This document shows, in pieces, positions 1 through 6,028 of a stretch of DNA of 13,994 nucleotides (position 1 is its first letter; each line of letters begins with the position of its first letter). The stretch spans positions 1 to 13,994 of the forward strand of contig JBBCJM010000209.1 of the NCBI GenBank assembly GCA_037190175.1. The letters are read 5' to 3'. A program made the position numbers and the translations under genes. This stretch comes from JBBCJM01 sp037190175 (GTDB lineage: Bacteria; Pseudomonadota; Alphaproteobacteria; Rhodobacterales; Rhodobacteraceae). The notes beneath the pieces were generated by a model. It was not told where the DNA came from. It saw only the letters and a list, made by a program, of their open reading frames with translations, and searched no databases.

Positions 1-477
1 CGGCGGGCGGCTCCGGCAGCGGCGGGGCGGCGGGCGCACGGCGGCGGCGAAGAGCGGCAGTTCGGCGGGTTCGGCGGCGGCCTCGGGCTCCTCCTCTGCC
101 TGCGGGGGCGATTCCCCCGGCTGCGCCACCGGGGTCTCGCCCGATACCGGCTCGGCCAGCGGGATCTCCTCCAGCCCCAGCGCCGCGGCATCGGCGGCCT
201 CCATCTCGGCGGGCGAGAGCCCGGCGACATGGCGCACGCCCTGGTCGCGCAGCACCTTCTGCACGCCGCGGATCGTCATCCCCTCGTCGTGCAGGAGCCG
301 CCGGATCCCGGCCAGCAGCGCCACGTCCGAGGGGCGGTAGTACCGCCGCCCCCCCGCGCGCTTCACCGGGCGCACCTGCGGGAAACGGCTTTCCCAGAAC
401 CGCAGCACATGGGCCGGGGTCTGGAGATATTCGGCCACCTCGCTGATCGTGCGGAAGGCGTCGGGCGACTTGTCCAC
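1..477 (-). CDS. MerR-type HTH regulator, 3' end outside the window
   Basis: The gene is read on the minus strand from a GTG at 477, and 159 codons are visible before the window edge. Residues 9-75 form a MerR-like winged helix: 'FRTISEVAEYLQTPAHVLRFWES' is the recognition-helix region and 'GGRRYYRPSDVALL' (42-55) the typical wing with its R-R-Y-Y motif. From about residue 100 the protein becomes a low-complexity linker rich in Pro, Ala and Glu, so no effector domain can be seen. The start lies 11 bases after the ihfA stop, behind an AGGA-type ribosome binding site, so it is very probably co-transcribed with ihfA. An HTH gene directly after ihfA is the usual arrangement in Rhodobacterales. 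No ligand-binding cysteines are seen, so a metal-sensing role is not supported. The target is unknown. Confidence 0.85.
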   Translation of the reverse strand, partial: MDKSPDAFRTISEVAEYLQTPAHVLRFWESRFPQVRPVKRAGGRRYYRPSDVALLAGIRRLLHDEGMTIRGVQKVLRDQGVRHVAGLSPAEMEAADAAALGLEEIPLAEPVSGETPVAQPGESPPQAEEEPEAAAEPAELPLFAAAVRPPPRRCRSRPP

Positions 478-488
478 CGGGCCGGATC

Positions 489-791
489 CTATTTCCTGGC
501 GCCGGCGGCCACGCGATCCTTCATCAGATGCGAGGGGCGGAAGGTCAGCACCCGGCGGGGCGAGATCGGCACCTCGTCCCCGGTCTTCGGGTTGCGGCCG
601 ATGCGGGCCGACTTGTCGCGGATCGAGAAGGTGCCGAAGGAGGAGATCTTCACCGTCTCGCCCGCGGCCAGCGCGTCGGACATGTGCTGGAGCACGCTTT
701 CCACCAGCTGGGCGCTTTCGTTGCGGCTGAGCCCGACCTCTCGGAACACCGACTCGCTGAGGTCCATGCGGGTCAAGGTTCGGTCGCCCAT
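489..791 (-). CDS. ihfA: Integration host factor subunit alpha
   Basis: This encodes a 100-residue HU/IHF-family DNA-bending protein, the full length usual for alphaproteobacterial IHF-alpha. IHF acts as an alpha/beta heterodimer that bends DNA sharply at specific sites, serving recombination, replication and transcription. Visible features are the N-terminal helices 'MDLSESVFREVGLSRNESAQLVESVL' in two parts (9-34), 'VKISSFGTFSIRDK' (47-60), and the DNA-intercalating arm 'GRNPKTGDEVPI' with Pro68 at its tip. The ending 'RRVLTFRPSHLMKDRV' is typical. The ATG at 791 was chosen because GGGAGAG precedes it and it gives the family length; a longer frame upstream has no family similarity. fabH lies 137 bases upstream and the MerR-type gene directly downstream. 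A candidate promoter and an IHF-like site lie in the fabH-ihfA gap. Confidence 0.96.
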   Translation of the reverse strand: MGDRTLTRMDLSESVFREVGLSRNESAQLVESVLQHMSDALAAGETVKISSFGTFSIRDKSARIGRNPKTGDEVPISPRRVLTFRPSHLMKDRVAAGARK

Positions 792-843
792 CTCGCTCTC
801 CCGTGGCTGGCGCGCGGCGGCGCGCGATGTCATCCCCGGGGGC

Positions 844-873
844 AAGATTGCGCGGGCGGGAATCGCGAGTCAA
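844..873 (-). promoter_or_regulatory. Predicted sigma-70 promoter of ihfA
   Basis: On the minus strand TTGACT (873-868) is followed after 17-18 bases by CAATCT/AATCTT (850-844). This would start RNA near 838 and leave a leader of about 45 bases before the ihfA ATG at 791. The -35 fits the alphaproteobacterial TTGACN pattern. The patch is clearly more AT-rich than its surroundings. This is inference from spacing and consensus only. Confidence 0.45.
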
Positions 874-886
874 TATCAGACACTTG
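874..886 (+). promoter_or_regulatory. Near-consensus IHF binding site beside the ihfA promoter
   Basis: TATCAGACACTTG matches the IHF consensus WATCAANNNNTTR at every defined position but one (G for A at 879). It abuts the -35 element of the predicted ihfA promoter, a position where IHF could bend or block the promoter. IHF autoregulation of ihfA is established in E. coli; its occurrence here is inferred. Confidence 0.4.
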
Positions 887-928
887 GAAAGCGTTCTTGA
901 AACGTCGTGGCAAGCCGCCCGCCGGCGG

Positions 929-1900
929 CTACCAGCGCAGGACGACCGCGCCCCAGGCCAGTCCGCCGCCGATCGCCTCGGTCACCACCAGATCGCCGGG
1001 CTTCAGCTTGCCCTCCGCCTTGGCCACCGAGAGCGCGAGGGGAATCGAGGCGGCGGAGGTGTTGCCGTGGTCCTGCACGGTCACCACCACGCGGTCCATC
1101 GGCAGGCCCAGCTTCTTCGCCGTGCCCTCGATGATGCGGATATTGGCCTGGTGCGGCACGATCCAGTCCACCTCGGCGGGCTGCACCCCGGCGCGGGCCA
1201 GCGCGGTGCGGGCGGTCTCGGCCAGTTTCTCGACCGCGTGGCGGAAGACCTCCTTCCCCTGCATCCGCAGATGGCCCACCTGCCCGGTGGAGACCCCGCC
1301 GTCGACATAGAGGATGTCCTTGTGCCGGCCGTCGCTGTTGAGGTCGACCGACAGGACGCCGCGGTCGGCGGCGGTGCCGGCGCTTTCCGCGCCCTCGAGG
1401 ATCACCGCCCCCGCCCCGTCGCCGAAGAGCACGCAGGTCGAGCGGTCCTCCCAGTCCATCAGGCGCGAGAAGGTCTCGGCCCCGATGATCATCACCCGGT
1501 GCGCCAGGCCCGAGCGGATCATCGAATCCGCCTGCGCCAGGGCGAAGACGAAACCCGCGCAGACCGCCTGCACGTCGAAGGCGAAGCCGGCGGTCATCCC
1601 CAGCCCGGCCTGCACCATGGTGGCGGCGGAAGGGAAGGTCAGGTCGGGGGTGGAGGTCGCCACGATCAGCGCGTCGAGTTCGGCGGGCTCCAGCCCGGCA
1701 TCCGCCAGCGCCGCCCGCGCCGCGCGGATCGCGAGATCCGAGGTCGTCTGCCCCTCGGCCGCGAAATGCCGCCGCTCGATCCCCGAGCGGGTGCGGATCC
1801 ATTCGTCGGAGGTGTCGATGCGCTCGGCGAACCAGGCGTTCGGCACCACGCGGTCGGGCAGGTAATGCCCGACGCCCACTACAACCGCTCGCCGCGTCAT
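929..1900 (-). CDS. fabH: 3-oxoacyl-ACP synthase III (KASIII)
   Basis: The product condenses acetyl-CoA with malonyl-ACP, the first step of type II fatty acid elongation, in the cytoplasm. It has 323 residues, close to the family's 315-325. The thiolase-fold catalytic triad is visible: Cys114 in 'DVQAVCAGFVFAL', His250 in 'WIVPHQANIRI' and Asn280 in 'DHGNTSAASIPLAL'. The glycine-rich end 'EAIGGGLAWGAVVLRW' is typical. The start ATG overlaps the plsX stop by four bases (ATGA, 1897-1900), so the two genes are translationally coupled. This joins fatty acid initiation to phospholipid acyl-phosphate supply. Transcription must come from upstream (plsX or rpmF), as there is no room for a promoter. 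Confidence 0.97.
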   Translation of the reverse strand: MTRRAVVVGVGHYLPDRVVPNAWFAERIDTSDEWIRTRSGIERRHFAAEGQTTSDLAIRAARAALADAGLEPAELDALIVATSTPDLTFPSAATMVQAGLGMTAGFAFDVQAVCAGFVFALAQADSMIRSGLAHRVMIIGAETFSRLMDWEDRSTCVLFGDGAGAVILEGAESAGTAADRGVLSVDLNSDGRHKDILYVDGGVSTGQVGHLRMQGKEVFRHAVEKLAETARTALARAGVQPAEVDWIVPHQANIRIIEGTAKKLGLPMDRVVVTVQDHGNTSAASIPLALSVAKAEGKLKPGDLVVTEAIGGGLAWGAVVLRW

Positions 1901-3045
1901 TCCTCGCTTGCGCTCCCCACGCCTGCCGAAACGGCATCCTGCCCCGCAGCGCCCGCCGAGGCAACCCGCGCCGCCAGCCGGTCGGTAAAGCCCGAGCGAG
2001 CGAGCTGAAACGCAAGCCCGATGGCCGCGGCCACGCCGGTGGCGTCGGCCGAGCCGTGCGACTTCACCACCGTGCCGTTCAGGCCCAGGAACACGCCCCC
2101 GTTCACCCGCCGCGGGTCGATCCGCATCCTGAGGCGCCGCAGCGAGGTCAGCGCCAGCAGCGCCGCGATCTTCGACAGGAAGGTGGCGTTGAACGCCTCG
2201 CGCAGGAAGTCGGAGACCAGCTTGGCCACCCCCTCGCCGGTCTTGAGCGCGATGTTGCCGGTGAAGCCGTCGGTCACGATCACGTCCACCCGGTCCGAGA
2301 CCAGATCCCCGCCCTCGACGAAGCCCACGAAGTCATAGGCCAAGGTCTCGGCCGCCGCCGCCATGCGGTCGTGGGCGATCTTCAGCTCCGCCCGGCCCTT
2401 GTGCTCCTCGGTGCCCACGTTCAGCAGGCCCACCCGCGGGCGCTCCAGCCGCAGCCCGTTGCGGGCATAGGAGGCGCCCATGGCGGCGAATTGCAACAGG
2501 TCGTCGGGCGAGGCCTCGATCCCCGCGCCGGCGTCCAGCATCAGGTTGAAGCCGCCCCGGTTGCGGCTGGGCCAGAGGCAGGCGATGGCCGGGCGGTTCA
2601 CCCCCGGCAGCCGGCGCAGCCGCACCATGGAGAGCGCCATGAGCGCCCCGGTGTTGCCGCAGGAGATCGCGGCGGTGGCCTGCCCCTGCTTCACCGCGTC
2701 GATGCAGGACCACATCGAGGTGCCCTCGCCATGGCGCATGACCTGGCTGGGCTTGTCCTGCATGGTGACCACGCGGGGGGCGTGGCGGATCTCCACCCGC
2801 CCCTCCAGCGCGCGGCGGCGCGCGACCAGCGGCCGCAGCACCTTTTCGTCGCCGTGCAGGATGAAATGCGCGTCCGGGTGGCTTCGGGCCGCATAGGCCA
2901 GGCCCAGCACCACCGCCGCCGGCCCGCGGTCGCCGCCCATGGCATCGACCGACAGGACGACACGCTCCACGCGGGGCCCGGCAGAAGCTGCCGCGGTGGA
3001 CCCCGCATCGGGTGGCGGGGAAAGGTTGTCGCCGGCCTCGGCCAT
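1897..3045 (-). CDS. plsX: Phosphate acyltransferase PlsX
   Basis: The product converts acyl-ACP and phosphate to acyl-phosphate, the donor used by PlsY to start phospholipid synthesis; it is a peripheral cytoplasmic protein. With the ATG at 3045 it has 382 residues, slightly longer than the usual 330-360 because of a low-complexity N-terminus of about 28 residues. Family motifs are 'VDAMGGDRGP' (33-42), 'AISCGNTGALMALSM', 'LDAGAGIEASPDDLLQFA', 'LLNVGTEEHKG', 'FVEGGDLVSDRVDVIVTDG' and 'FTGNIALKTGEG'. The frame stays open upstream to 3192, but that part overlaps rpmF and is arginine-rich shadow sequence. No strong ribosome binding site precedes the chosen ATG, so the start is somewhat uncertain. 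It follows rpmF by 26 bases and overlaps fabH. Confidence 0.95.
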   Translation of the reverse strand: MAEAGDNLSPPPDAGSTAAASAGPRVERVVLSVDAMGGDRGPAAVVLGLAYAARSHPDAHFILHGDEKVLRPLVARRRALEGRVEIRHAPRVVTMQDKPSQVMRHGEGTSMWSCIDAVKQGQATAAISCGNTGALMALSMVRLRRLPGVNRPAIACLWPSRNRGGFNLMLDAGAGIEASPDDLLQFAAMGASYARNGLRLERPRVGLLNVGTEEHKGRAELKIAHDRMAAAAETLAYDFVGFVEGGDLVSDRVDVIVTDGFTGNIALKTGEGVAKLVSDFLREAFNATFLSKIAALLALTSLRRLRMRIDPRRVNGGVFLGLNGTVVKSHGSADATGVAAAIGLAFQLARSGFTDRLAARVASAGAAGQDAVSAGVGSASEE

Positions 3046-3071
3046 GGCGCGGACGCGGGCGCGCGGCGAGC

Positions 3072-3278
3072 TTACGCCGCGTCCTCGTCGGTATCGACCT
3101 CGCGGGCGGAGGCCACGACCTCGCGCGAGTCGTAGTGGCCGCAGGCGCCGCAGACGTGGTGCGGGCGCTTCAGCTCGCCGCAGTTCGGGCATTCGTTGGG
3201 ATTGGCGGCAACCAGCGCATCATGCGCGCGGCGCATGTTGCGGCGGGACTTGGTGACTCGGTTCTGCGGGACAGCCAT
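3072..3278 (-). CDS. rpmF: Large-subunit ribosomal protein L32
   Basis: The protein has 68 residues and begins 'MAVPQNRVTKSRRNMRRAH', the hallmark of bacterial L32. Four cysteines form a zinc ribbon: Cys30 and Cys33 in 'CPNC', Cys43 and Cys46 in 'CGAC', so this is the zinc-binding form of L32 rather than the cysteine-less paralogue used under zinc starvation. The ATG at 3278 is preceded by CGAGG at suitable spacing. It stands upstream of plsX in the widely conserved DUF177-rpmF-plsX order, and a candidate promoter and two hairpins lie in its leader. Confidence 0.97.
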   Translation of the reverse strand: MAVPQNRVTKSRRNMRRAHDALVAANPNECPNCGELKRPHHVCGACGHYDSREVVASAREVDTDEDAA

Positions 3279-3300
3279 GGCTAACCTCGGGATAGAGAAC

Positions 3301-3312
3301 GGGCTGATGCCC
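3301..3312 (-). promoter_or_regulatory. Small hairpin in the rpmF leader
   Basis: GGGC-TGAT-GCCC forms a 4-bp stem with a 4-base loop, about 23 bases before the rpmF start. There is no T tract, so it is not a terminator. Together with the larger hairpin at 3339-3355 it makes the rpmF leader structured. Its role is unknown. Confidence 0.25.
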
Positions 3313-3338
3313 CTGATTTGTCACGCGGAACAGCGCCG

Positions 3339-3355
3339 GGCCCCGGAAGGGGGCC
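3339..3355 (-). promoter_or_regulatory. GC-rich hairpin in the rpmF leader
   Basis: A perfect 6-bp stem (GGCCCC at 3339-3344, GGGGCC at 3350-3355) closes a 5-base loop about 60 bases upstream of rpmF. No T run follows on the minus strand, so it is more likely a leader structure or a weak barrier after DUF177 than an intrinsic terminator. Confidence 0.35.
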
Positions 3356-3386
3356 GAACGGCGCCGCAGGCGTCAATGAGGCGGGG

Positions 3387-3414
3387 AACATAGCCGGATT
3401 CCAGCCGGGCGCAA
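3387..3414 (-). promoter_or_regulatory. Predicted promoter for rpmF-plsX-fabH
   Basis: On the minus strand TTGCGC (3414-3409) is followed after 16 bases by TATGTT (3392-3387), just after the DUF177 stop at 3429. RNA starting near 3380 would give rpmF a leader of about 100 bases. The match is partial; the position between two genes supports it. Confidence 0.42.
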
Positions 3415-3428
3415 GGGGGTCGGTGGTC

Positions 3429-3980
3429 TTACCCCTCGCCCCCCTCCAGCTTCGACTTCAGCGCGGCGAGCCCGGCGAAGGGGCGCAGGTCCTCGTCGCG
3501 CAGGGGGGCCACGCCGGGGGGCGCGGCGAGCGTTTCGCCCAGGTCGACCCCGGGCGCCCGCGGCCAGGCGGGCAGCGCCAGCGCCAGCGCCTCCACCGCC
3601 ACGGCGCCGCCGTCGATGGCGGCGGGGGGCAGCGGCTCCACGTCCACGTCCTCGGGCAGTTCCACCTCGTCGCCCTCGGGCTCGCGCCAGTCGGCGACGA
3701 AGCGGCGGCGCACGGGTTCGTCGATGGCGGTGGCCACCGGGGCCAGCGTCACCGAACAGGGCTGCACCACCTGCGCCGTCAGCCGCGCCTCCAGCACCAC
3801 CTCGTCGCGCGAGGGGGCGTGCAGCCGGCCCGCCAGCCGCAGCGCGGGCAGGCCCAGGAGGCCCAGGTGCGCGGCGATCCGCGCCCGGGCGGCGGCGTCG
3901 GGGCCGAGGTCGAACTCCAGCGCCCGGCGCGGCGGCAGGCTGCGCAGCGGCCAGAGGTGCTGCCAGGGGGTATCGGTCAT
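3429..3980 (-). CDS. yceD: DUF177 (YceD) family protein
   Basis: This encodes a 183-residue soluble protein of the DUF177/YceD family, which is nearly always encoded just before rpmF and is linked by genetics elsewhere to ribosomal RNA metabolism; its biochemical role is not settled. Family traits seen are the central 'VVQPCSVTLAPV' with a single Cys75 (many members have two cysteines here), an acidic segment around 100-118, 'IDGGAVAVEALALALP' (122-137), and the terminal 'LRPFAGLAALKSKL' (165-178), which resembles the usual FAxLAxLK ending. The ATG at 3980 is preceded by GGGAGG at good spacing. It is divergent from bamE and separated from rpmF by 150 bases carrying a possible promoter, so rpmF may be expressed partly independently. 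Confidence 0.88.
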   Translation of the reverse strand: MTDTPWQHLWPLRSLPPRRALEFDLGPDAAARARIAAHLGLLGLPALRLAGRLHAPSRDEVVLEARLTAQVVQPCSVTLAPVATAIDEPVRRRFVADWREPEGDEVELPEDVDVEPLPPAAIDGGAVAVEALALALPAWPRAPGVDLGETLAAPPGVAPLRDEDLRPFAGLAALKSKLEGGEG

Positions 3981-4046
3981 CGGGGCCTCCCAGTGCGGCC
4001 CGGGAGGCCCGGGCGGCGGCGCAACTTCCTTGAACCGCCGGCGATC

Positions 4047-4063
4047 CCACGCTAAGCCCGTGG
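4047..4063. promoter_or_regulatory. Short dyad in the DUF177/bamE divergent region
   Basis: CCACG-N7-CGTGG is a 5-bp inverted repeat in the 150-base region between divergent DUF177 and bamE. It overlaps the -10 of a poor candidate promoter for bamE (TTGAAC 4030-4035, CTAAGC 4052-4057). It could be an operator, but a 5-bp dyad may occur by chance. Confidence 0.25.
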
Positions 4064-4130
4064 CAAGGGCCGGCGTGGGCTATTAAGGGCTGCGCACGGG
4101 CCGGGACAAGGGGCGGGGCCGGGAACGAAG

Positions 4131-4604
4131 ATGGCGGAACGGTCGGGGCATGGGCTGGCGCGGCGCAGGGCGATGGCGGCGCTGCTGGCGCTGGGGGTGG
4201 GGCTCGTGGCCGGCTGCGCCGGGATCGAGCGCAACCACGGCTATGTGCCCGCCGATACCGACCTCGCGCTGCTGGAGGTGGGCCGCGACACCCGCGATAC
4301 CGTGGCGCAGGTGGTGGGCCGGCCCTCGGCCTCGGGCCTCCTGAACGACCAGGGCTGGTACTACGTGCAGAGCCGCTTCCGCCACTTCGGCCCGCGCGAG
4401 CCGCAGGAGATCGACCGCCAGGTGGTGGCCATCACCTTCACCGAGGCGGGCCGGGTCGAGAACATCGAACGCTTCGGGCTGGCGGACGGCCAGGTGGTCG
4501 CGCTCTCGCGCCGGGTGACCGAGACGAACATCCGCGGGATATCGCTGATTCGGCAGCTGTTCTCGAACTTCGGCCGCATCCGGGCGGGCGACCTGCTCGA
4601 CTGA
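4131..4604 (+). CDS. bamE: Outer-membrane assembly lipoprotein BamE (SmpA/OmlA)
   Basis: The product is a small lipoprotein of the BAM complex, which folds beta-barrel proteins into the outer membrane. It has 157 residues. An N-region with Arg9-13, a hydrophobic stretch (15-26) and the lipobox 'LVAGC' place the lipidated cysteine at 29. The mature part carries the SmpA/OmlA pattern: 'GRDTRDTVAQVVGRPS' (the usual G-x-T-xx-V-xx-x-G-x-P signature), 'GWYYVQSRFRHFG' and 'QVVAITFTEAGRVENIERFGL'. The tail 'LSRRVTETNIRGISLIRQLFSNFGRI' resembles alphaproteobacterial members. An internal ATG (codon 15) would also leave a signal peptide, but the first ATG keeps the basic N-region. It is divergent from DUF177, a conserved pairing in this group. 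Confidence 0.93.
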   Translation: MAERSGHGLARRRAMAALLALGVGLVAGCAGIERNHGYVPADTDLALLEVGRDTRDTVAQVVGRPSASGLLNDQGWYYVQSRFRHFGPREPQEIDRQVVAITFTEAGRVENIERFGLADGQVVALSRRVTETNIRGISLIRQLFSNFGRIRAGDLLD

Positions 4605-4612
4605 CGATTCTC

Positions 4613-4642
4613 CTGTGCGAAAGCCGGATTCGGGCGTAGCCT
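4613..4642 (+). promoter_or_regulatory. Possible promoter of the duplicated-domain protein
   Basis: CTGTGC (4613-4618) and TAGCCT (4637-4642) are separated by 18 bases within the short bamE-4676 gap. The match to consensus is weak; read-through from bamE is an alternative. Confidence 0.3.
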
Positions 4643-4675
4643 GCCTGCATTGATTTTCGATGCAGGAGATTTCCG

Positions 4676-5497
4676 ATGCCGGCGCCTTCGATTCCCGTCT
4701 CCATCGCCACCCCCAAGATCGCCAGCAGCTTCGACAAGAAGCTGACCGCGGGCGCGCCGGCCGATTTCGTGGCCGCGCTGGGAAAGGCGCTGGGCAAGCC
4801 CTACGAGGTGGTGAGCGGCAGCCAGAAGGACGGCTTCGTCCTGACGCCGGTGATCGACACGATCGAGCACGACCAGAAGGCCGGGATGCTGAAGGCCAAG
4901 GTCTCGATCCAGATCGTCGTGCTGGGCGGCGGGGGCGGCGCCGCGACGGCCAAGGGCGGCGTGGGCATCAGCACGAGCCGCAAGATGGACAAGGACATCA
5001 CCGACCTGATGAAGGAACTGGCGGGCGCGGTCTCGGGCACCGTGGTCAAGTACATGGACAAGAACCCGCCGCCCGCGCCGGCCGCCAAGGGATCCGGCGC
5101 CACGCCCGAGGTCTTCATCGAGGCGGTGAAGCTGGCCAATGCCTGGGACGCCAAGGCGACCAGGGACGTGCCCGACTGGGCCGCCAAGGCGCTGAAATCG
5201 GGCCTGGGCGGCGACGCCAAGGTGGTAAGCTCCAAGCCCAAGGACGGTTTCGTGCTGAAACCCACAATCGACCCGGTGGAATTCAACGAGGGCAAGGGCG
5301 AGATCTTCGCCAAGATGTCGGTCGCCATCATCGGCGGCGCGAATTCGGTGAAGGGCTCGGTCTCCTCCTCGGGCAGGCTGTCGGGGATCGACGCCAGGAA
5401 CCTGGACAAGAAGCTGCAGAAGATGATCGAGGTCGTCGCCGCCAAATGCGGCAAGGACGCGGCCGACGAGATCGCCGAGGCGGGCAAGAAGAAGTGA
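4676..5497 (+). CDS. Unrecognised protein with two diverged tandem domain copies
   Basis: I do not recognise this 273-residue protein. The ATG at 4676 follows AGGAG (4664-4668) at 7 bases, a strong start. There is no signal peptide or membrane segment, so it is predicted cytosolic. It is lysine-rich and consists of two copies of one domain of about 110 residues. Copy 1 (about 16-126) contains 'VVSGSQKDGFVLTPVID', then 'GMLKAKVSIQIVV', a glycine-rich loop (84-88) and 'SRKMDKDITDLMKELAGAV'. Copy 2 (about 145-258) contains 'VVSSKPKDGFVLKPTIDPV', then 'GEIFAKMSVAII', a short Gly-Ala-Asn loop and 'DARNLDKKLQKMIEVVAA'. Each copy reads as a leading helix, a run of beta strands and a closing amphipathic helix. 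A proline/alanine linker (131-142) separates them. It has one cysteine (258) and no obvious catalytic motif. It lies downstream of bamE, and its stop is 3 bases from the convergent msrB stop. Confidence 0.85.
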   Translation: MPAPSIPVSIATPKIASSFDKKLTAGAPADFVAALGKALGKPYEVVSGSQKDGFVLTPVIDTIEHDQKAGMLKAKVSIQIVVLGGGGGAATAKGGVGISTSRKMDKDITDLMKELAGAVSGTVVKYMDKNPPPAPAAKGSGATPEVFIEAVKLANAWDAKATRDVPDWAAKALKSGLGGDAKVVSSKPKDGFVLKPTIDPVEFNEGKGEIFAKMSVAIIGGANSVKGSVSSSGRLSGIDARNLDKKLQKMIEVVAAKCGKDAADEIAEAGKKK

Positions 5498-5500
5498 CCG

Positions 5501-5908
5501 CTATTCCTTCGGCTGGAACTTCAGCGCCACGCCGTTGATGCAGTAGCGCAGCCCGGTCGGCGCCGGGCCGTCGGGAAAGACGTGGCCCAGATGCGCGTTG
5601 CAGCGGTCGCAATGCACCTCGGTGCGGGTCATGTACCAGCTGCGGTCCTCGGACGTGCCGATCTCGGCCCCCTCGGCGGGGTTCCAGAAGCTGGGCCAGC
5701 CGCAGCCGCTGTCGAACTTCTGCGCCTGGTCGAACAGCGGCGCGCCGCAGCAGACGCAATGGAAGGTGCCCGGGTCCTTGGGAAAGCCCTCGTGGGTGAA
5801 GGCGCGTTCGGTGCCGTGGCGGCGGGTGACCTCATAGGCCAGCGGAGAGAGCTGCGCGCGCCATTCGGCGTCGGTCCTGACCACCTTGTCGCCCTTGTCC
5901 TCGTCCAT
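5501..5908 (-). CDS. msrB: Peptide-methionine (R)-S-oxide reductase MsrB
   Basis: The product reduces methionine-R-sulfoxide in proteins using thioredoxin. With the ATG at 5908 it has 135 residues. Zinc-binding pairs are Cys51/Cys54 ('CVCC') and Cys100/Cys103 ('CDRC'). The catalytic cysteine is Cys123 in 'RYCINGVALKF', and Cys69 in 'SGCGWPSFW' occupies the usual resolving position. 'HLGHVFPDGPAPTGLRYC' is the family signature. A GTG directly before this ATG also lies in frame, but GGAGG (5913-5917) is only 3 bases from the GTG and 6 from the ATG, so the ATG is preferred. There is no signal peptide, so it is cytosolic. The gene is divergent from olsB and converges on the unrecognised gene upstream. 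Confidence 0.97.
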   Translation of the reverse strand: MDEDKGDKVVRTDAEWRAQLSPLAYEVTRRHGTERAFTHEGFPKDPGTFHCVCCGAPLFDQAQKFDSGCGWPSFWNPAEGAEIGTSEDRSWYMTRTEVHCDRCNAHLGHVFPDGPAPTGLRYCINGVALKFQPKE

Positions 5909-5957
5909 CACGTTCCTCCCGTCCGATCCGGCCGCGGCGTCGCACCACCGTCATGGC

Positions 5958-5986
5958 TTGCGTACAGGATCGCGGCTGACGATATC
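5958..5986 (+). promoter_or_regulatory. Predicted promoter of the olsB-like gene
   Basis: TTGCGT (5958-5963) and GATATC (5981-5986) are 17 bases apart, in an AT-richer patch about 45 bases before the GTG start of the acyltransferase gene. An alternative -10, ATATCT, lies one base further. Assigned from consensus and spacing only. Confidence 0.42.
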
Positions 5987-6028
5987 TAGTCACGCGGCCG
6001 CGCGCCGCCAAGGCAAGGAGAGCCACCC

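Noticed and set aside
1..60. Possible frameshift at the end of the visible MerR-type gene
   Set aside because: The final residues turn Arg- and Pro-rich, but this is a low-complexity linker at the window edge and the frame stays open, so nothing can be concluded.
914..929. GCCGCC-CGCC-GGCGGC hairpin at the end of fabH as a terminator
   Set aside because: The stem overlaps the fabH stop codon and is not followed by a T tract on the minus strand; such dyads are common at this GC content.
3046..3192. N-terminal extension of PlsX into rpmF
   Set aside because: The added 49 residues are arginine-rich out-of-frame rpmF sequence and are not part of PlsX.
528..3256. Long plus-strand open frames opposite ihfA, fabH and plsX
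   Set aside because: They are mirror frames created by the strong GC bias; their translations are rich in Arg, Gly, Ala and His and match no family, while the opposite strand encodes full conserved proteins.
3997..4013. Direct repeat GGCCCGGG twice, 9 bases apart, upstream of DUF177
   Set aside because: Simple GC-rich sequence with a self-complementary core; no evidence that it is more than chance.
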